Source: Brevibacterium aurantiacum
GTDB lineage: Bacteria > Actinomycetota > Actinomycetes > Actinomycetales > Brevibacteriaceae
Direction of reading: 5' to 3'
Length of the DNA stretch: 64,000 nt
Assembly (NCBI RefSeq): GCF_900169065.1
Contig: NZ_FXZB01000009.1
Span: 62,001 to 126,000 of the forward strand
Shown here one piece after another: positions 55,486-64,000 of this stretch. The number at the start of each line of letters is the position of its first letter. The first letter of the stretch is position 1. Under the pieces are notes generated by a model that saw only the letters and a list, made by a program, of their open reading frames with translations, ran no database searches and was not told the DNA's origin. The position numbers were made by a program, and so were the translations under genes.

Positions 55486-56631
55486 ATGAGAGTAAAGGTC
55501 ATGAGCACGGTGCTGGGCGCCGGCTTCAGTGCGTTGAGCCTGGTGGCCCTGAGTGCGTGCTCGATGTCGACACCCGAACCCGTCGAGGAAGAAACACTCG
55601 GATGCATGATCTCGGCTCCTGCCGGATTCGACGATCACTCCGCCGGGGCACTGACCCTGGCAGAGACGGAACTGGCGCGGTCGGCGGGACTGTTCTCCGC
55701 GACATCGAGCCAGCGGGTGACCAACTCATCGGCCACCTCGGCGGCTCTGACGAGGATGAAGGACCAGGACTGCGCACTGACGACGGTGCTGGGACCCGGC
55801 GGGGCCGACGAACTCAGCGACCATGCCAAGTCCAATCCGGACGACGTCTTCCTCGGAGTGGCAAGCGGGCACGAGGACTTCCCGGACAATGTGCTCAGCA
55901 TCGATTTCGACCTGGTTCCTCCGGCCTTCATCGCCGGCTACATAGCAGCGACCGCGAGCGAAACCGGTGAAGTCGGCGCGCTCGTCTCGCAGGGGTTCCC
56001 GCAGGCGAAGAAGATCCTCAACGCCTTCGATGCCGGAGCCGCACTCTACAACGACGAGGCCGACGAAGATGTCGAGAACGTGAAGTCCTACCGCGAGTCT
56101 GCGGTCGACGACCGGACCGTGGCCGACACCAGCGATGAGGGACGGAAGTTCTTCGAATCGGCCTATGGCTCGGATGTCGATGTGCTCGTGCCCTTCGGAT
56201 CGGCGGCGGCAATGGGCGTGGCCACCGCGTCGACCGAGGAGATGGCGGCCCAGCGCACCCAAGAGCCCAAAGAAGAGGGCGCGGAGGAGAAGGCCCTGCC
56301 GAAGGTCATCTGGTACGGAGCATCCGGGGCCTTCAGCGACACCATCATCGCAACCATCGAGCCGAACATCCGTCGGGGACTGCGCAGCATGTTCGCCGAA
56401 TGGCCGCAGAGCAGGAACCCCGACGAGGTCGCCGAGGCGTCGAAGGACGAACCCGCTGACATGGGCGGATTCCTCATCACCGACAAGCACTACAAGGGCA
56501 CGACCGACAACGGTGGGGTGGGGATCTCCGCCGAAGACGGGTTCCTCAGCCGCGTCTCCGACGCCGGCCGCAGCATCACCGATCTGCGGGAGAGGATCAA
56601 GAGCGGGGACATCGATCCTGAGAAGTCCTGA
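55486..56631 (+). CDS. BMP-type (nucleoside-binding) lipoprotein
   Basis: A 381-residue secreted lipoprotein. Signal peptide ends in the lipobox LSAC (Cys25), so it is lipid-anchored. The rest resembles the basic-membrane-protein fold: DVFLGVASGHEDFPDNVLSIDF, AFIAGYIAA, GEVGALVSQGFP and VDVLVPFGSAAAMGV. A charged insertion of about 25 residues (AQRTQEPKEEGAEEKALPK) is unusual. In related genomes such proteins are followed by ABC ATPase and permease genes; none is here. Adenosine deaminase downstream suggests a nucleoside link. Confidence 0.75.
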   Translation: MRVKVMSTVLGAGFSALSLVALSACSMSTPEPVEEETLGCMISAPAGFDDHSAGALTLAETELARSAGLFSATSSQRVTNSSATSAALTRMKDQDCALTTVLGPGGADELSDHAKSNPDDVFLGVASGHEDFPDNVLSIDFDLVPPAFIAGYIAATASETGEVGALVSQGFPQAKKILNAFDAGAALYNDEADEDVENVKSYRESAVDDRTVADTSDEGRKFFESAYGSDVDVLVPFGSAAAMGVATASTEEMAAQRTQEPKEEGAEEKALPKVIWYGASGAFSDTIIATIEPNIRRGLRSMFAEWPQSRNPDEVAEASKDEPADMGGFLITDKHYKGTTDNGGVGISAEDGFLSRVSDAGRSITDLRERIKSGDIDPEKS

Positions 56632-56657
56632 ACGGAAGTCCTGAACGGAAGTTCTGA
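56622..56657. repeat. 13-bp tandem repeat across the lipoprotein stop codon
   Basis: GAAGTCCTGAACG is repeated at 56622 and 56635, with a third imperfect copy GAAGTTCTGA at 56648. Each copy includes TGA, and the first provides the stop of the lipoprotein gene, so copy-number change would not alter the protein much. Confidence 0.6.
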
Positions 56658-56702
56658 GCTGGTGGATTCTTCCATCCTTCTCGCACCCTGATCCGATAAG
56701 CT

Positions 56703-57815
56703 GTGCGGGTGTTGAATAATCCCGCCGGAGTCGCAGAAGACGACCCGATCCTGCAGTTGCCCAAAGTCTCCCTCCATGATCACCTCGACGGTGGCCTGCG
56801 CCCCGCCACACTGATCGAACTGGCCGCCTCGATCGGTCATGAACTGCCCGCCACCGAACCGGAGGCGCTGGCTCAGTGGTACTACGATTCCGCCAGCTCC
56901 GGTGACCTGGTCCGCTACCTCGAGACCTTCTCGCACACGGTTGCCGTGATGCAGAGCCGTGAGGGCCTGATGCGGGTGGCCAAGGAATGGGTCCTCGACC
57001 AGGTGGCCGACGGTGTGTTCTACGCCGAGGCCCGCTGGGCTCCCGAACAGCACCTGGAAGGCGGACTCGAACTCGACGAGGTCGTCGACGCCGTCCAGCA
57101 GGGACTCGAGGCCGGAGTCATCGAAGCCTCCTCCGATGGCAAGTTCATCCGCGTCGGCCAGATCATCACCGCCATGCGCCAGGCCGACAACTCGATGGCG
57201 ATTGCCGAACTGGCCATCCGGCACCGTGAGAAGGGGTCTGAGTCCGGAGTCGTCGGCTTCGACATCGCCGGTCCCGAGAACGGCTTCCCACCCTCGGCGC
57301 ACCTATCGGCATTCAACGCACTCCACCAGGCATACGTGCCCGTGACGATCCACGCTGGGGAAGCCGCAGGCAAGGCCTCGATCCACGAAGCACTCACCGT
57401 CTGCCATGCCCAGCGCATCGGTCACGGCGCTCGCATCGTCGAAGACATGGACATCGTCGAAGGCGAAGGACAGCTGGGCAGCCTGGCCGCATGGGTCCTC
57501 GACCAGCAGATCCCGCTCGAGCTGTGCCCCAGCTCCAACCTGCAGACCGACATCGGCGGCACCATCGCCTCCCACCCCATCACCGGACTCAAAGATCTGG
57601 GCTTCGCCGTCACCATCAACCCGGACAACCGGCTGATGTCAGCGACCTCGGTCACGCGTGAGATGCGTCGGCTCGTCGACGAAGCCGGCTGGACGCAGAC
57701 GGACCTCGAATGGGCCACCGTCAACGCGGTCACGGCAGCCTTCCTGCCACTCGACGTGCGCGAGCGCATGCTCGACGAGATCCTCATCCCAGGATTCGCC
57801 CGGGTGAACATTTGA
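56703..57815 (+). CDS. add: Adenosine deaminase
   Basis: Hydrolytic deamination of adenosine and deoxyadenosine to inosine. The 370-residue protein has the zinc motif HDHLDGG near the N-terminus (where most family members read HxHLDG), TIHAGEAAG, the catalytic GHGARI, and the late SSNLQT followed by INPDNRL, where the catalytic aspartate region typically reads NTDDP. GTG start at 56703 (another GTG at 56709 possible). The stop overlaps the next gene by TTGA. Confidence 0.92.
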   Translation: MRVLNNPAGVAEDDPILQLPKVSLHDHLDGGLRPATLIELAASIGHELPATEPEALAQWYYDSASSGDLVRYLETFSHTVAVMQSREGLMRVAKEWVLDQVADGVFYAEARWAPEQHLEGGLELDEVVDAVQQGLEAGVIEASSDGKFIRVGQIITAMRQADNSMAIAELAIRHREKGSESGVVGFDIAGPENGFPPSAHLSAFNALHQAYVPVTIHAGEAAGKASIHEALTVCHAQRIGHGARIVEDMDIVEGEGQLGSLAAWVLDQQIPLELCPSSNLQTDIGGTIASHPITGLKDLGFAVTINPDNRLMSATSVTREMRRLVDEAGWTQTDLEWATVNAVTAAFLPLDVRERMLDEILIPGFARVNI

Positions 57816-58270
57816 GTTCACGGGACAAACGTTCGAACACACCCGACGGTGCTGCACCGTCGGGTGGTTCGACTCAGCCTGCCGGACACGGCGTTCCCAC
57901 TCCACGAGCGATGCTGGTCGTCGTCGTGGTGCTCGGGATCCAGGTGCTGGCCCTCCTCGGGTCCGCCCTGTCCTTCATCCTCACCGCCATCAGCGCCGGT
58001 CCTCTGGCCGGATCGCTGCTGGGACTGGCAGTCATGTTCCTCATCTTCGCCGCCGGAGTCGCCGCTGCGGCGCGCGGATCGTGGAAGCTGCACCGCTGGG
58101 CTCGACCCGCAGCGATCGCCTTCGAGCTGCTCGTCATCGTCTTCGCCTTCAGCGTCATCGGCGGCTCGCTCTGGCTCGGCCTGGCCTGCCTGGTCACGGC
58201 ACTCGCCGTTCTTCTCGGCTACTTCCTGCCCCCTGTCGTTGACGCGTACAACAGGGCACTCGAAGGCTGA
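57812..58270 (+). CDS. Four-helix membrane protein of unknown function
   Basis: A 152-residue protein. A polar N-terminus of about 30 residues is followed by four hydrophobic segments (MLVVVVVLGIQVLALLGSAL; LGLAVMFLIFAAGVAAAA; AIAFELLVIVFAFSVIGGSL; LACLVTALAVLLGYFLPP). TTG 57812 overlaps the adenosine deaminase stop (TTGA) and is the likely coupled start; ATG 57911 just before helix 1 is an alternative. No recognised family. Confidence 0.7.
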   Translation: MSSRDKRSNTPDGAAPSGGSTQPAGHGVPTPRAMLVVVVVLGIQVLALLGSALSFILTAISAGPLAGSLLGLAVMFLIFAAGVAAAARGSWKLHRWARPAAIAFELLVIVFAFSVIGGSLWLGLACLVTALAVLLGYFLPPVVDAYNRALEG

Positions 58271-58326
58271 GGTTGCAGGTCCCTGGCGGCTGGCGTCGTC
58301 GGCTCTAGCACCGGACACCTGTCTGC

Positions 58327-59508
58327 TCAGGTGCTCGGCGGTTCCCACTTCTGCACACTGGCTGCCTGAGCAGCCGTCAGTCTCGAAGGCACAGCGGTGA
58401 AGATCGCATCGCGAAGTCCCGCCACCAGCGGGGACTGTATCTGGAAGACGGCGCCGAGGGCGCGTGACTTCGCGGCAATCGACTGACTGCGCTTGCGTCG
58501 CAGGCGGTCATAACTGCGCAGTCGATCGTCGACGGCTGACCCCGCCTCCGTTGCCTCCGCATTGTCTCCCGACTTCGTGATCACCGGCGTCAGCAGTGCC
58601 GTCAGCGTTGCGGCGTCCTCGAGGGCCTGACCCCCGCCCTGTCCCAGGTTCGGGGTCATCGCATGAGCGGCATCGCCGAGGAGGACGATGTGTCCCCGGT
58701 GGTAGGTCGACAGGGGAGTGGCGAGGTCCGAAATCACGGTGCGCCTGATCCGCGGTCCCGGTGTCGTTGCAATGAGTTCAGCGATCGGCGCATGCCAGCC
58801 GGAGAACAGGTCCCGGACCGTGGCCTTCTCATTCGCGAAGCTCGCGTGCTCAGGCATGTTCGCAACCGCGAACCAGTACACGCGCCCGTCCATGAGCGGC
58901 GCAATCCCGAAGCGCAGGCCCCGTCCCACGGTCTCACCAGCGGCTCCACCCAGATCGACCGGACGCTCGGTGATCCCGCGCCAACACGAATACCCCGAAT
59001 AGCGTGCTCCGATGCCAGATTCGACGGACTCCCTCACCTGACTGTTGAGCCCATCGGCGCCGATGACCAGATCAAAGTGTTCCTGGTCGTTTGCTTCCGT
59101 CCCGGACCCGATCGTCACCGTTCCATCAGTGCTCGCCGAGGTGACCTCAGCGTTGGTGCGCACCGTTGCCTCATCGAGGGCTTCGAGGAGCACCCGATGC
59201 AGGTCGGCCCGGTCGACGATTCGCAGTTCGCCGACGCTGTCGGTGGGGAGGCGTGCGATCCAGCGTCCGTCGGGTCGTCGTTGGCCAGCGGCGAAGGATT
59301 CGGCCTGTTTGTCGGTGATCGTTGCGAGTTGAGGTCCGAGCCCCAGCGATTCAAGTGCCCTGAGCCCATTGGCGAATATCGACAGCCCCGATCCACCGGC
59401 GCGCACCTCGGCGGCTTTTTCGAACACGGTGACCTGTGCGCCAGCCCTCTGCAGGCCCACGGCGGCTGAGAGTCCGCCGATGCCGGCTCCGACGATCGCG
59501 ATTCTCAT
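58327..59508 (-). CDS. FAD-dependent monooxygenase (PHBH/UbiH type)
   Basis: A 393-residue class A flavoprotein hydroxylase. The N-terminal dinucleotide motif IVGAGIGGLSAAVGL, the DG motif VIGADGLNSQVRE and the second FAD motif LLGDAAHAMTPNLGQGG are all present. Such enzymes hydroxylate aromatic or polycyclic substrates; no substrate clue in context. ATG 59508 starts right at the FAD fold; ATG 59526 would add six residues. Confidence 0.87.
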   Translation of the reverse strand: MRIAIVGAGIGGLSAAVGLQRAGAQVTVFEKAAEVRAGGSGLSIFANGLRALESLGLGPQLATITDKQAESFAAGQRRPDGRWIARLPTDSVGELRIVDRADLHRVLLEALDEATVRTNAEVTSASTDGTVTIGSGTEANDQEHFDLVIGADGLNSQVRESVESGIGARYSGYSCWRGITERPVDLGGAAGETVGRGLRFGIAPLMDGRVYWFAVANMPEHASFANEKATVRDLFSGWHAPIAELIATTPGPRIRRTVISDLATPLSTYHRGHIVLLGDAAHAMTPNLGQGGGQALEDAATLTALLTPVITKSGDNAEATEAGSAVDDRLRSYDRLRRKRSQSIAAKSRALGAVFQIQSPLVAGLRDAIFTAVPSRLTAAQAASVQKWEPPST

Positions 59509-59547
59509 GGGGTGTGGGCCTCTCATCCGAGATCTGAGGTGTTTGCC

Positions 59548-60261
59548 TTACTGCTGCAGGTACTCCCCGCAGGCTTCGGTGAGGAAGTCCCCGGCGACGC
59601 CGCCCTCTTGGTTGAGACTGTCTGCGGTCTTCTGGATGCCCCACCAGACCTGCGGAGATGCGCCCCACTGCTGACGGAAGTCCTCACGCTTATCGGGATC
59701 ATCGGCCAGGTCCTGAGCAGCCAGGGAGATGCGGTCCTGAGCATCATCGGCCGTGCACCGAGCCTCATCATCGGGGCCCTTCGGATTGAGCTCGGAAATC
59801 TCATCGGAGTTCTCCGCCTTCAGCGTGTATGCGGACCCGCCGATCTCCTCAACGGTGAAGGTGCCCTGGATGAGCAGGAAGGGCGACTTCTCGGTATCGA
59901 CATTCTCGGCATCGACGGTGACACTGACACTGTCCGGGGTGTCGGCGGTGATGGTGGCCTCGCCGGAATCGGGAACGTCGGGGTTGCCGGTGTGGACGTA
60001 GACCTTGAGGTAGGCCTCGGATTTGTTCGCGGCCGCCTCGGCGAGGCCCTGCCACAGTGGATCGGCATCCTTCGCTCCGCCGGGGGAGGAGTCGACGATG
60101 GAGACCTTCGGAGCGTCATCAGGAGTCTCGACCGGAGTGACCTCCTCTTCGCTGACGGAGGGACGCGGTGCGGGACGGGTCTCCTCCGAGGTGGGAACGC
60201 AGGCTGTCGTCGTGGCCAGCACTGCGGCGGTGGTCAGGAGGGCAAGAGAGCGAATGCGCAT
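59548..60261 (-). CDS. Secreted lipoprotein of unknown function
   Basis: A 237-residue protein with a signal peptide (about 1-20) and Cys21 in a slightly atypical lipobox TTAC. After a Pro/Glu/Thr-rich spacer comes a single acidic domain with a few strands (SEAYLKVYVHTGNP, PFLLIQGTFTVEEIGGSAYTL) and late Cys residues (ARCTADDAQ, TEACGEYL) that could form a disulfide. No family recognised. Gap to the upstream GNAT gene contains an 18-bp palindrome (60381-60398). Confidence 0.75.
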   Translation of the reverse strand: MRIRSLALLTTAAVLATTTACVPTSEETRPAPRPSVSEEEVTPVETPDDAPKVSIVDSSPGGAKDADPLWQGLAEAAANKSEAYLKVYVHTGNPDVPDSGEATITADTPDSVSVTVDAENVDTEKSPFLLIQGTFTVEEIGGSAYTLKAENSDEISELNPKGPDDEARCTADDAQDRISLAAQDLADDPDKREDFRQQWGASPQVWWGIQKTADSLNQEGGVAGDFLTEACGEYLQQ

Positions 60262-60380
60262 GGTTCCTCGAAAGGTGGTCGGCGTGGCGGTGCCGGGCCA
60301 GGAGCCCAGCCTTGATTCCAGCCTAATCCGAGAGCTTGCGCTCGCCCCGGTGGACGCGCTGACCCGGCCCCGATTGCTCT

Positions 60381-60398
60381 GCGCAGCAGCTGCTGCGC
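60381..60398. repeat. 18-bp perfect palindrome
   Basis: GCGCAGCAGCTGCTGCGC is its own complement. It lies 24 bp past the GNAT stop on the minus strand, 120 bp before the lipoprotein start. Could be a protein-binding site or a 3' hairpin; no T-run. Confidence 0.4.
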
Positions 60399-60421
60399 GC
60401 GGCAGTCACTGCGGGCAGCGG

Positions 60422-61108
60422 CTACTGGTCGCGGGCCGGCATGAGATCGCTCAGGCTGACCTTCTGTGCGCCGGAATCGTCGAAGTTGTCCTCATCGAGC
60501 CACTGCACATAGGCCGCGCGCAGGCTGGGCCATTCGGTGTCGATGATGGAGAACCAGGCGGTGTCGCGATTGCGGCCCTTCACGACCATGTGCTGTCGAA
60601 ACAGTCCCTCAAAGGTGAACCCGAAACGTGTTGCGGCCTTCTTCGATGGCGCGTTGTCGTCATCGCACTTCCATTCGAAGCGCCTGTAGCCGCTGGCGAA
60701 TGCGAGATCGGCGAAGAGGAAGAGCGCCTCGGTGGCTCCCCGGGTGCGTGCGAGTGCCGGTCCCCACAGGATGTTTCCGATCTCGATGACGCCGTTGTTC
60801 GCATCGATGCGCATCAGCGCCTGGCGTCCCTCGGCCCGCTTGGTGCTGCGGTCGACGACAGCGAAGAACAGCGGATCCGGAGACTGCGAGGCCGTGGCCA
60901 TCCAATCATCGAAGTCTGCGCGCGCACGCTGCGGCGCCTGCGGCAGGTAGCGGAATCGCTCATCCGAACCGTCTGCGGACGCGGCCGTGAAGAGCGAATC
61001 CGAGTGCTGCCCGGCATCGAGGGGCTCGAGGTCGACATAGCGGCCGTGGATCGTCTCCCGCCGAGGTGGTTCAACTCCGGCCCAATCGTTGAGGTTCGTC
61101 TCGGTCAT
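60422..61108 (-). CDS. GNAT-family N-acetyltransferase (RimJ/RimL-like)
   Basis: A 228-residue acetyltransferase. The early LEPLDAGQHSDSLF, the core GNILWGPALARTRGATEALFLF (cited by its GPALARTRGATEA acetyl-CoA loop) and RFEWKCDDDNAPSKKAATRFGFTFEG, here given as DDDNAPSKKAATRFGF, are typical of RimJ/RimL-type GNATs that acetylate protein N-termini or small amines. ATG 61108 has AAAGAGAG just upstream; the longer frame is less likely. Confidence 0.85.
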   Translation of the reverse strand: MTETNLNDWAGVEPPRRETIHGRYVDLEPLDAGQHSDSLFTAASADGSDERFRYLPQAPQRARADFDDWMATASQSPDPLFFAVVDRSTKRAEGRQALMRIDANNGVIEIGNILWGPALARTRGATEALFLFADLAFASGYRRFEWKCDDDNAPSKKAATRFGFTFEGLFRQHMVVKGRNRDTAWFSIIDTEWPSLRAAYVQWLDEDNFDDSGAQKVSLSDLMPARDQ

Positions 61109-61203
61109 GGTCTCTCTTTCTCGTTCATCCTTGAACTCCTCCATCGGTTCGTCCCGATTCGCCCGGGTCTTCCCTGTGGTCTTCGGCTCAGCTGGTCTTC
61201 GGT

Positions 61204-61698
61204 TCAGTCTTCGTCGCCGTCGAAGCCGGTTGAGAGCTGGCGCAGCAGGGAAGCGAGCTTGCGGCGACCAGCCGGGGTGAGGTCGCTGAGGATCTCACGC
61301 TCCTTGACCAGCAGGTCGGCCAGAGCAGAGTCGACGGTGGCCCGACCATCGACGGTCAACCGTACGAGCACACCTCGGCGATCTCCGGGATCGGGCAGTC
61401 GTTCGACCCAACCGGCCGTGACCAGGCGATCGATGCGGTTGGTCATGGTGCCGCTGGTGACCAGTGTCTCCTGCAGCAGAGTCGAGGGGGACAGTTGGTA
61501 GGGCTCACCAGAGCGGCGCAGGGCCGAGAGCACGTCGAAGGCCCAGCCTTCGATGCCGTAGTCGCTGAAGCTCGACTTCCGCGCCAAATCCAGTTGGCGG
61601 GCCAAGCGGGAGACTCGGGAGAGTATCTCCATCGGGGACACGTCGAGATCCGGGCGCTCGTGGCGCCATGCCGCGACAATCCGATCAACCTCGTCCAT
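61204..61698 (-). CDS. MarR-family transcriptional regulator
   Basis: A 164-residue winged-helix regulator. [19 protein letters not shown] precedes the recognition helix region [21 protein letters not shown], given here as [17 protein letters not shown], and the wing [13 protein letters not shown] with its Asp-x-Arg pattern. Likely autoregulated via the palindrome 27 bp upstream of its start, in the region shared with sucC. Confidence 0.9.
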   Translation of the reverse strand: MDEVDRIVAAWRHERPDLDVSPMEILSRVSRLARQLDLARKSSFSDYGIEGWAFDVLSALRRSGEPYQLSPSTLLQETLVTSGTMTNRIDRLVTAGWVERLPDPGDRRGVLVRLTVDGRATVDSALADLLVKEREILSDLTPAGRRKLASLLRQLSTGFDGDED

Positions 61699-61720
61699 GT
61701 TCCGATTTTACGTCCAGATC

Positions 61721-61745
61721 AAGAATCTTTGCGCCAAAGATACTT
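61721..61745. promoter_or_regulatory. MarR-type operator between marR and sucC
   Basis: ATCTTTG (61725-61731), spacer CGC, CAAAGAT (61735-61741), perfect over seven bases and extended by AAG/CTT outside a single mismatch, giving 10 of 11 paired positions. It lies 23-47 bp upstream of the marR start, the usual autoregulatory position, and about 150 bp upstream of sucC. Confidence 0.7.
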
Positions 61746-61894
61746 TTTCACGAGACATTTCTTACTCATTGACGGATTTGGCCTGCACGTTTGGATGGAA
61801 GTGCGTGTATGGGAATAAAGTGGTTGATGGTTGTTGCATCCGTCAACGCACCTGCGGAGCCAAAAGACGCCGCAGCAGAAACGAAGGAATACAC

Positions 61895-63064
61895 GTGGAT
61901 CTTTTCGAGTATCAAGCACGTGACCTGTTTGAGAAGCACGGAGTGCCCGTGCTCAAGGCTCAGGTCGCGACGACACCAGAAGCTGCGAAGAAGGCAGCCG
62001 AAGATCTTGGCGGCGGAGTCGTCGTCGTCAAGTCTCAGGTCAAGATGGGCGGCCGCGGCAAGGCCGGCGGCGTCAAGGTTGCGAAGAATCCTGAGGAAGC
62101 CGAAGCTCGCGCCAAGGACATCCTGGGTCTCGACATCAAGGGCCACATCACCGAAAAGGTGATGATCGCCGAAGGTGCAGACATCGCTGAAGAATACTAC
62201 TTCTCGGTTCTCCTCGACCGGTCCAACCGCACCTACTTGGCCATGTGCTCCAAGGAAGGCGGAGTGGAGATCGAGCAGCTCGCCGAGGAACGCCCGGAAG
62301 CACTCGCCAAGATCCCAGTCTCTGCCATCGACGGAATCGATGCCGCCAAGGCCGAAGAGATCGCCAAAGAAGCAGGATTCGACGCAGACACCGCCGCTAA
62401 AGTGGCCCCTGTGCTGATGTCCCTGTGGACCGTCTTCGAGAAGGAAGACGCATCGCTGGTCGAGGTCAACCCACTGGTCAAGACCGGTGCCGGTGACATC
62501 ATCGCACTCGACGGAAAGGTGTCTCTCGATGAGAACGCCGACTTCCGTCAGCCCGAGCATGAGGAACTGCGCGACGACAGCGCAGAGAACCCACTCGAGC
62601 TCAAGGCCAAGAAGCTCGACCTCAACTACGTCAAGCTCGACGGCGAAGTCGGAATCATCGGAAACGGTGCCGGACTCGTCATGTCGACCCTCGACGTCGT
62701 CGCCTACGCCGGTGAGAAGCACAGCAACGTCAAGCCTGCCAACTTCCTCGACATCGGAGGCGGCGCCTCTGCTGAGGTCATGGCCAACGGGCTCGAGGTC
62801 ATCCTCGGCGATGAGCAGGTCAAGTCAGTCTTCGTCAACGTCTTCGGCGGAATCACCGCGTGTGACGCTGTAGCCGACGGCATCGTCAAGGCTCTCGAGA
62901 TCCTCGGCGACCAGGCCACCAAGCCACTCGTCGTCCGCCTCGACGGAAACAACGTCGAAGAAGGACGTGCGATCCTCAAGGAAGCCGCGAACCCACTCGT
63001 CACTCTGACCGACACCATGGACGGTGGAGCCGACAAGGCCGCCGAACTGGCTGCTGCCAAGTAA
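61895..63064 (+). CDS. sucC: Succinyl-CoA synthetase beta subunit
   Basis: ADP/GDP-forming ligase of the TCA cycle. The 389-residue protein begins [19 protein letters not shown], has the ATP-grasp region [18 protein letters not shown] and the CoA-domain segment [19 protein letters not shown] 61895 with AAGGAA upstream gives the family length; the longer open frame upstream is promoter sequence. SucD follows after 18 bp. Confidence 0.95.
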   Translation: MDLFEYQARDLFEKHGVPVLKAQVATTPEAAKKAAEDLGGGVVVVKSQVKMGGRGKAGGVKVAKNPEEAEARAKDILGLDIKGHITEKVMIAEGADIAEEYYFSVLLDRSNRTYLAMCSKEGGVEIEQLAEERPEALAKIPVSAIDGIDAAKAEEIAKEAGFDADTAAKVAPVLMSLWTVFEKEDASLVEVNPLVKTGAGDIIALDGKVSLDENADFRQPEHEELRDDSAENPLELKAKKLDLNYVKLDGEVGIIGNGAGLVMSTLDVVAYAGEKHSNVKPANFLDIGGGASAEVMANGLEVILGDEQVKSVFVNVFGGITACDAVADGIVKALEILGDQATKPLVVRLDGNNVEEGRAILKEAANPLVTLTDTMDGGADKAAELAAAK

Positions 63065-63082
63065 GGAAAGGTCTTTACATAA

Positions 63083-63979
63083 ATGTCTATCTTCCTGAAT
63101 TCCGATTCGAAGATCATCGTCCAGGGCATCACCGGCGGCGAAGGAACCAAGCACACTGCGCGCATGCTCGCAGCCGGATCCAACGTCGTCGGCGGTGTCA
63201 ACGCCCGCAAGGCCGGCACCACCGTCAAGCACAACGACAAGGACGGCAACGAAGTTGAGCTGCCCGTCTTCGGCTCCGTCTCCGAGGCGATGGAAGCCAC
63301 TGGCGCCGACGTCTCCGTGGCCTTCGTGCCGCCGGCATTCTCCAAGGATGCTGCGATCGAGGCCATCGACGCCAAGATCGGTCTGCTCGTCATCATCACC
63401 GAGGGCATTCCAGTCCAGGACGCTGCCGAGGTGTGGGCTCGTGCGCAGGCCGCAGACAATGCGACCCGCATCATCGGACCCAACTGCCCGGGCATCATCT
63501 CGCCAGAGGCTTCGCTGGCAGGCATCATCCCTGCCAACATCACCAAGAAGGGCAAGCTCGGACTGGTCTCCAAGTCCGGCACGCTGACCTACCAGATGAT
63601 GTACGAACTGCGTGACCTCGGCTTCTCCACCGCCATCGGAATCGGTGGTGACCCGGTCATCGGCACCACGCACATCGATGCGCTCGAGGCCTTCGAGAAT
63701 GACCCCGAGACCGAAGCCATCGTCATGATCGGCGAGATCGGTGGTGACGCTGAAGAGCGTGCCGCTGCCTACATCAAGGACAACGTGACGAAGCCGGTCG
63801 TCGGCTACGTTGCAGGCTTCACCGCTCCCGAGGGCAAGACCATGGGCCACGCCGGCGCCATCGTCTCCGGCTCCTCAGGAACTGCTGCGGCGAAGAAGGA
63901 GGCCCTTGAGGCTGCAGGCGTGAAGGTCGGCAAGACTCCGACCGAGACCGCTGACCTCATGCGCGAACTCCTCGCCTGA
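63083..63979 (+). CDS. sucD: Succinyl-CoA synthetase alpha subunit
   Basis: Carries the phosphohistidine and the CoA-binding Rossmann domain. The 298-residue protein has [26 protein letters not shown] and the active-site histidine in [11 protein letters not shown]. Complete within the window. Preceded by AAGGAAAGG. Forms the heterotetramer with SucC. Confidence 0.95.
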   Translation: MSIFLNSDSKIIVQGITGGEGTKHTARMLAAGSNVVGGVNARKAGTTVKHNDKDGNEVELPVFGSVSEAMEATGADVSVAFVPPAFSKDAAIEAIDAKIGLLVIITEGIPVQDAAEVWARAQAADNATRIIGPNCPGIISPEASLAGIIPANITKKGKLGLVSKSGTLTYQMMYELRDLGFSTAIGIGGDPVIGTTHIDALEAFENDPETEAIVMIGEIGGDAEERAAAYIKDNVTKPVVGYVAGFTAPEGKTMGHAGAIVSGSSGTAAAKKEALEAAGVKVGKTPTETADLMRELLA

Positions 63980-64000
63980 GTCGTCTGACTCACTCACAGC

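Overview
The window is a chromosomal segment of a high-GC actinobacterium, most likely a Micrococcales member close to Brevibacterium. The evidence is uniform high GC with many GTG/TTG starts, the prfB-ftsEX-M23 peptidase-smpB-ssrA order, a tmRNA tag that reads AKSNNRTDFALAA, NrdHIEF ribonucleotide reductase, an actinobacterial tad (Flp pilus) locus, and sdhCDAB, manC, M20 amidohydrolase and add lying close together. The genus call is an inference from recalled neighbourhoods, not from a search. Almost everything is core chromosome; the only mobile element is one IS110-family insertion.

Layout. 1-4355: biotin operon bioB (5'-truncated by the window edge), bioA, bioF, bioD, joined by short overlaps. 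4435-7267 (-): phosphomannomutase/phosphoglucomutase and purine nucleoside phosphorylase. 7314-9865 (+): a GNAT-like protein and an amino acid permease. 9888-13526 (-): a 1212-residue FHA/EccC-like FtsK/SpoIIIE ATPase with no type VII secretion partners. 13690-18433 (-): tad locus tadA-tadB-tadC-pilin-tadE-tadE-tadG-like. 18995-20221 (+): flavohemoglobin behind two tandem palindromes. 20358-25663 (+): prfB, ftsE, ftsX, an M23 peptidase, smpB and tmRNA. 25745-31908 (-): ureohydrolase, two thiamine-diphosphate enzymes and a sodium symporter, with a divergent PucR-type regulator (32044-33525), together a candidate guanidino-acid catabolic module. 33538-39831 (-): an aminotransferase and a moxR-DUF58-VWA-VWA cluster. 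39900-41350: the IS110 element. 41350-45880 (+): nrdHIEF with two NrdR boxes and a group of DnaA-box-like sequences. 45958-49079 (-): FUSC transporter, a 54-residue small gene missed by length cut-offs, and a D,D-carboxypeptidase. 49235-52634 (-): sdhCDAB. 52999-58270 (+): manC, M20 amidohydrolase, BMP-type lipoprotein, adenosine deaminase, a membrane protein. 58327-61698 (-): FAD monooxygenase, lipoprotein, GNAT acetyltransferase, MarR regulator. 61895-63979 (+): sucCD.

How the genes work together. Biotin synthesis (bioBAFD) serves carboxylases. The mutase and ManC make GDP-mannose precursors. PNP, adenosine deaminase and a BMP-type lipoprotein point to nucleoside salvage. SdhCDAB and SucCD are adjacent TCA-cycle steps. 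FtsEX and the M23 peptidase form a cell-division hydrolase module, and SmpB/tmRNA is ribosome rescue. The most interesting parts are the orphan EccC-like ATPase beside the minimal tad locus, the guanidino-acid cassette with its operator-like repeats, the combined NrdR/DnaA-box control region of nrdHIEF, and the possible IS110 bridge-RNA locus. No CRISPR array, rRNA, tRNA, prophage or complete secretion system of a new kind was seen.
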